Shown: one piece after another, positions 6,124 through 7,905 of the stretch | How the letters are laid out: each line of letters begins with the position of its first letter | Numbering within the stretch: the first letter of the stretch is position 1 | Source of the DNA: QPIN01 sp964472945 | GTDB taxonomy: Bacteria > Pseudomonadota > Gammaproteobacteria > Methylococcales > Methylomonadaceae | NCBI GenBank assembly: GCA_964472945.1 | Contig: CAYYNM010000159.1 | Coordinates: forward strand, 1-7,905 | Length of the DNA stretch: 7,905 nucleotides | Direction of reading: 5' to 3' | Translations under genes and position numbers: made by a program | The notes under the pieces: model-generated | Seen by the model: only the letters and a program-made list of their open reading frames with translations | What the model was told of the DNA's origin: nothing | Databases searched by the model: none

Positions 6124-7374
6124 ATGAAAACATACCTGGTCGGTGGAGTTGTTCGAGATATGGAAATGAATACCATACTAGGTACAAATATCCAGTCGAA
6201 AGATCGTGACTGGGTCGTTATCGGTTCAACGCCTGAAGAGATGATTGATAAGGGGTTTAAAAAAGTGGGTTTATTTCCTGTATTTTTGCACCCTGAAACA
6301 AAAGAAGAATATGCTTTAGCGAGGACTGAAAAGAAAACAGGCAAGGGGCATAAAGGATTTAGTGTGGATTTTTTACCTTCAGTAACTCTTGAAGAGGACT
6401 TAGAACGACGTGACCTCACCATAAATGCTATTGCTAAAGACCCGGAAACAGGTGAAATTTTCGACCCCTATGGCGGCATTAATGATATTCGTAATCAACT
6501 TCTTCGTCATATCAGCCCCGCTTTTATAGAAGATCCCTTGCGTGTACTTCGTGTTGCTCGTTTTGCCGCTCGCTTTACTGATTTTGTAGTCGCTGAAGAA
6601 ACCATGCTTGAGATGCGGCGTATCGTTGAAGCAGGTGAGATTAATGACCTAACACCTGAAAGAGTTTGGAATGAAATTCGCAGTGCATGTTCTGAAAACA
6701 GGCCGTCGCGGTTTATCAAGGTATTACGTGACTGTGGCGCGCTGAAAGTCATCTTACCCGAAGTGGATGCATTATTTGGTGTGCCCCAACCTGTCGTTTA
6801 TCACCCCGAAGGATGTGTTGGGACTCATACTTTAATGGTGATAGATCAGGCAGCAAAGTTTGGTGGAGCAATAGAAGTCTGGGCAGCTCTTTTGCATGAT
6901 ATTGGAAAAGGCACAACTGATCCAGCCATTCTACCTAGTCACCATGGGCATGAAGCACGTGGCGCAAGAATGGCAGAAAAAATATGTAACCGGCTTAAAG
7001 TACCCCGTAAATATACCGAACTTTCCATCGTGGTAGCAGAATTTCATTTTAAGGTACATCGTGTTGAGGAAATGCGTACAGGTAGTGTGTTGAAGTTACT
7101 GGAAGCCGTAGGTGCATTCCGACACCCAGAGCAATTAGACTCATTTTTAAAGGCCTGTGAAGCCGATAGCAAAGGCCGTACGGGTTTTGAAAATCGTAGT
7201 TACCCACAAGCTGATTTTATTCGAGCGGCATATAAAGTTTCTGCTCCAGTGCAAGGGAAGATGTTTATTGAACAAGGATATAAGGCAGGGCCAAACATTG
7301 GTATTATGGTTACTCAAGAACGTATTCGTCGAATTAAAACCTATGTGAATAAGACAAGGGTTACGGAAACTTAA
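6124..7374 (+). CDS. cca: CCA tRNA nucleotidyltransferase with HD phosphohydrolase domain
   Basis: The enzyme adds or repairs the 3' CCA of tRNAs from CTP and ATP without a template. The tRNA in this window already encodes CCA, so repair is the likely role. The 416 residues resemble E. coli Cca (412). The N-terminal class II nucleotidyltransferase domain has YLVGGVVRD (4-12), the metal-binding pair Asp27/Asp29 in KDRDW, RRDLTINA (95-102) and EDPLRVLRVARFAARF (136-151). The HD domain follows with His235 (THTLM), His258-Asp259 (LLHDIGKG) and HHGH. This domain carries 2',3'-cyclic phosphodiesterase, 2'-nucleotidase and phosphatase activities in E. coli. About six extra residues lie between VRD and KDRDW compared with E. 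coli. The ATG is preceded by AAGAGAGA (6112-6119). Three hairpins lie upstream, and no clear terminator follows. Confidence 0.97.
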   Translation: MKTYLVGGVVRDMEMNTILGTNIQSKDRDWVVIGSTPEEMIDKGFKKVGLFPVFLHPETKEEYALARTEKKTGKGHKGFSVDFLPSVTLEEDLERRDLTINAIAKDPETGEIFDPYGGINDIRNQLLRHISPAFIEDPLRVLRVARFAARFTDFVVAEETMLEMRRIVEAGEINDLTPERVWNEIRSACSENRPSRFIKVLRDCGALKVILPEVDALFGVPQPVVYHPEGCVGTHTLMVIDQAAKFGGAIEVWAALLHDIGKGTTDPAILPSHHGHEARGARMAEKICNRLKVPRKYTELSIVVAEFHFKVHRVEEMRTGSVLKLLEAVGAFRHPEQLDSFLKACEADSKGRTGFENRSYPQADFIRAAYKVSAPVQGKMFIEQGYKAGPNIGIMVTQERIRRIKTYVNKTRVTET

Positions 7375-7470
7375 AAATTATATAGAGAAAATTTTCAAGC
7401 ACCAAGAAAATCAAAGGGTAGTGGGTCGAATCTGTTGATAAAGCTATTTTAGCCATTTGTCCATTATTGA

Positions 7471-7538
7471 AATAACTGGCAAAATAACTGGGGTCAGGAA
7501 ATAACTGGGGTCAAATAACTGGAATAACTGGGGTCAGG
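7471..7538 (+). repeat. Irregular tandem repeat of AATAACTGG(GGTCAGG)
   Basis: AATAACTGG occurs five times, at 7471, 7483, 7500, 7514 and 7523. The copies at 7483, 7500 and 7523 continue as GGTCA, and those at 7483 and 7523 as GGTCAGG. Copy spacing varies (12, 17, 14 and 9 nt), so full and truncated units are interleaved. The last copy continues into GTACAAATTA. From memory, TGGGGTCAGG-type motifs accompany REP-associated (Y1) transposase genes in some gammaproteobacteria, but no transposase is present here. Confidence 0.85.
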
Positions 7539-7569
7539 TACAAATTAAATTAGAAAGAGCAAAACCTGA

Positions 7570-7674
7570 AATCTGATATTTGCAAAGTTGAGTGTCGAAA
7601 AAGGAAACGCGGACGACTATCTCTCCATCGAAAGAGCCAAGAGCAAGAGAACAGAAAAGATGAAACTTGCTTAA
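7570..7674 (+). pseudogene. 3' remnant of an unidentified reading frame
   Basis: After a TGA at 7567-7569, 34 codons run open to TAA at 7672-7674. The reading includes KGNADDYLSIERAKSKRTEK, which looks like the charged, helical C-terminus of a real small protein and ends MKLA. No ATG with a ribosome binding site precedes it, only a TTG at 7588. The AATAACTGG repeats lie just upstream, so the 5' part may have been lost by rearrangement. The stop lies 6 nt before the attC-like palindrome, the spacing expected for an integron cassette gene. It could also be a chance open frame, and I cannot assign a family. Confidence 0.3.
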
Positions 7675-7680
7675 TTTTTA

Positions 7681-7793
7681 TAACGATCAAATCAACTTGC
7701 CTTAATTCTTCTAATGCAAAGTTCATCTTGCTGAAAATAGGATATTCTTATTCGTAGTCCTGACGCTGAAAACGGCAAGTTATTTAGGCGTTA
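7681..7793 (+). other. Candidate integron attC recombination site
   Basis: The outer boxes TAACG (7681-7685) and CGTTA (7789-7793) pair perfectly and contain the conserved AAC/GTT triplets. A 3x3 spacer (ATC / AGG) is largely unpaired. The inner arms AAAT-C-AACTTGCC (7689-7701) and GGCAAGTTATTT (7774-7785) form 12 pairs with C7693 bulged. The 72-nt region between the arms would be the variable terminal structure. The overall 113 nt is within the known attC range. The extra base on the left arm is the asymmetry known to set attC orientation, and it implies a cassette gene on the plus strand to the left. The outer boxes match only 5 of 7 positions of the textbook consensus on each side, and no integrase is in view. 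Confidence 0.5.
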
Positions 7794-7905
7794 GCACAGT
7801 ATTACTAAAGGTTTTTTATTAGACAATTCATCTTGTTGTGCGAGTTTATCGTAACTTCTCATTATCCACTGGCAGCGGCCGCCCGGATGACTTCCGATAA
7901 CGGCG
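7791..7905 (-). CDS. Possible 3' end of a leftward reading frame (partial)
   Basis: On the minus strand a frame is open from the window edge to TAA at 7793-7791. An internal ATG at 7862 would give 23 residues, MRSYDKLAQQDELSNKKPLV plus ILC. The stop codon lies inside the right-hand outer box of the attC-like palindrome, an arrangement seen at the ends of cassette genes if the site were read leftward. There is no convincing ribosome binding site and the product is not recognised. It may be a chance frame. Confidence 0.2.
   Translation of the reverse strand, partial: AVIGSHPGGRCQWIMRSYDKLAQQDELSNKKPLVILC

Larger units (their letters stand above)
7375..7905. other. 531-nt stretch without an intact gene
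   Basis: No complete gene with a start, ribosome binding site and convincing product is visible on either strand. From left to right it holds AT-rich DNA without a clear terminator for cca, the AATAACTGG repeat cluster (7471-7538), a 3' remnant of a reading frame (7570-7674), an attC-like palindrome (7681-7793), and a tail (7794-7905) that turns GC-rich near 7870-7890. This patchwork looks like accessory or rearranged DNA. Confidence 0.7.

Noticed and set aside
7386..7411. Terminator for cca at the GAAAATTTTC / ATTTTC...GAAAAT repeats
   Set aside because: The stem is short and entirely AT apart from one pair, with no T-run after it.
7540..7700. Group II intron or IS200-type transposase remnant
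   Set aside because: No GTGCG intron start, domain V, or HUH/Y1 transposase motif can be read in any frame.
7554..7757. Longer plus-strand open frame of 67 codons crossing the attC-like site
   Set aside because: It has no start codon and its product is rich in K/R/Q and Cys without protein-like pattern. The neighbouring frame ending at 7674 reads better.
7375..7905. CRISPR array formed by the AATAACTGG repeats
   Set aside because: The units are 9-16 nt with no spacers of constant length between them, and no cas genes are present.

Overview
The window looks like the chromosome of an AT-leaning gammaproteobacterium. The evidence is a gammaproteobacterial-type RsmE, YajQ and HD-domain Cca, a tRNA gene that encodes its own CCA end, and a metK-ahcY pair. 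The short hairpin repeats between genes and the overall look recall methane- or sulfur-oxidising lineages (Methylococcales or Thiotrichales). That placement is only an impression and was not tested.

Layout. Positions 1-51 may hold the first codons of a leftward gene. A tRNA with a CAU anticodon (92-168) follows, with its own terminator (177-200). Next come metK (290-1450) and ahcY (1524-2816), both rightward and closed by a strong terminator (2835-2865). Then rsmE (2899-3627) is coupled by a 1-nt overlap to a CPBP-type intramembrane protease homologue (3627-4544). The yajQ gene (4626-5111) runs leftward and converges on it across a C/G-tract palindrome. Rightward from yajQ, apparently from a promoter region shared with it, is an unrecognised lipoprotein gene (5193-5888). 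A 235-nt gap holds three hairpins, including a 97-bp nested inverted repeat (5951-6047). The cca gene (6124-7374) follows. The last 531 nt contain no intact gene.

How the genes fit together. MetK makes S-adenosylmethionine, and AhcY removes the S-adenosylhomocysteine left by methyl transfer. RsmE is one consumer of SAM (16S rRNA m3U1498). The tRNA and Cca relate to tRNA supply and 3'-end repair. The rest is housekeeping or unknown, and no single pathway spans the window.

The most unusual part is the right end (7375-7905). It holds five copies of AATAACTGG in about 70 nt, three of them extended to GGTCA, then the 3' remnant of a reading frame ending at 7674. A 113-nt imperfect palindrome (7681-7793) follows, with the architecture of an integron attC recombination site: outer TAACG/CGTTA boxes, a 3x3 unpaired spacer, an inner 12-bp box with one bulged base, and a 72-nt terminal region. 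If real, this is the edge of a cassette array or a stray cassette beside cca. No integrase gene is in the window, so this remains a candidate.
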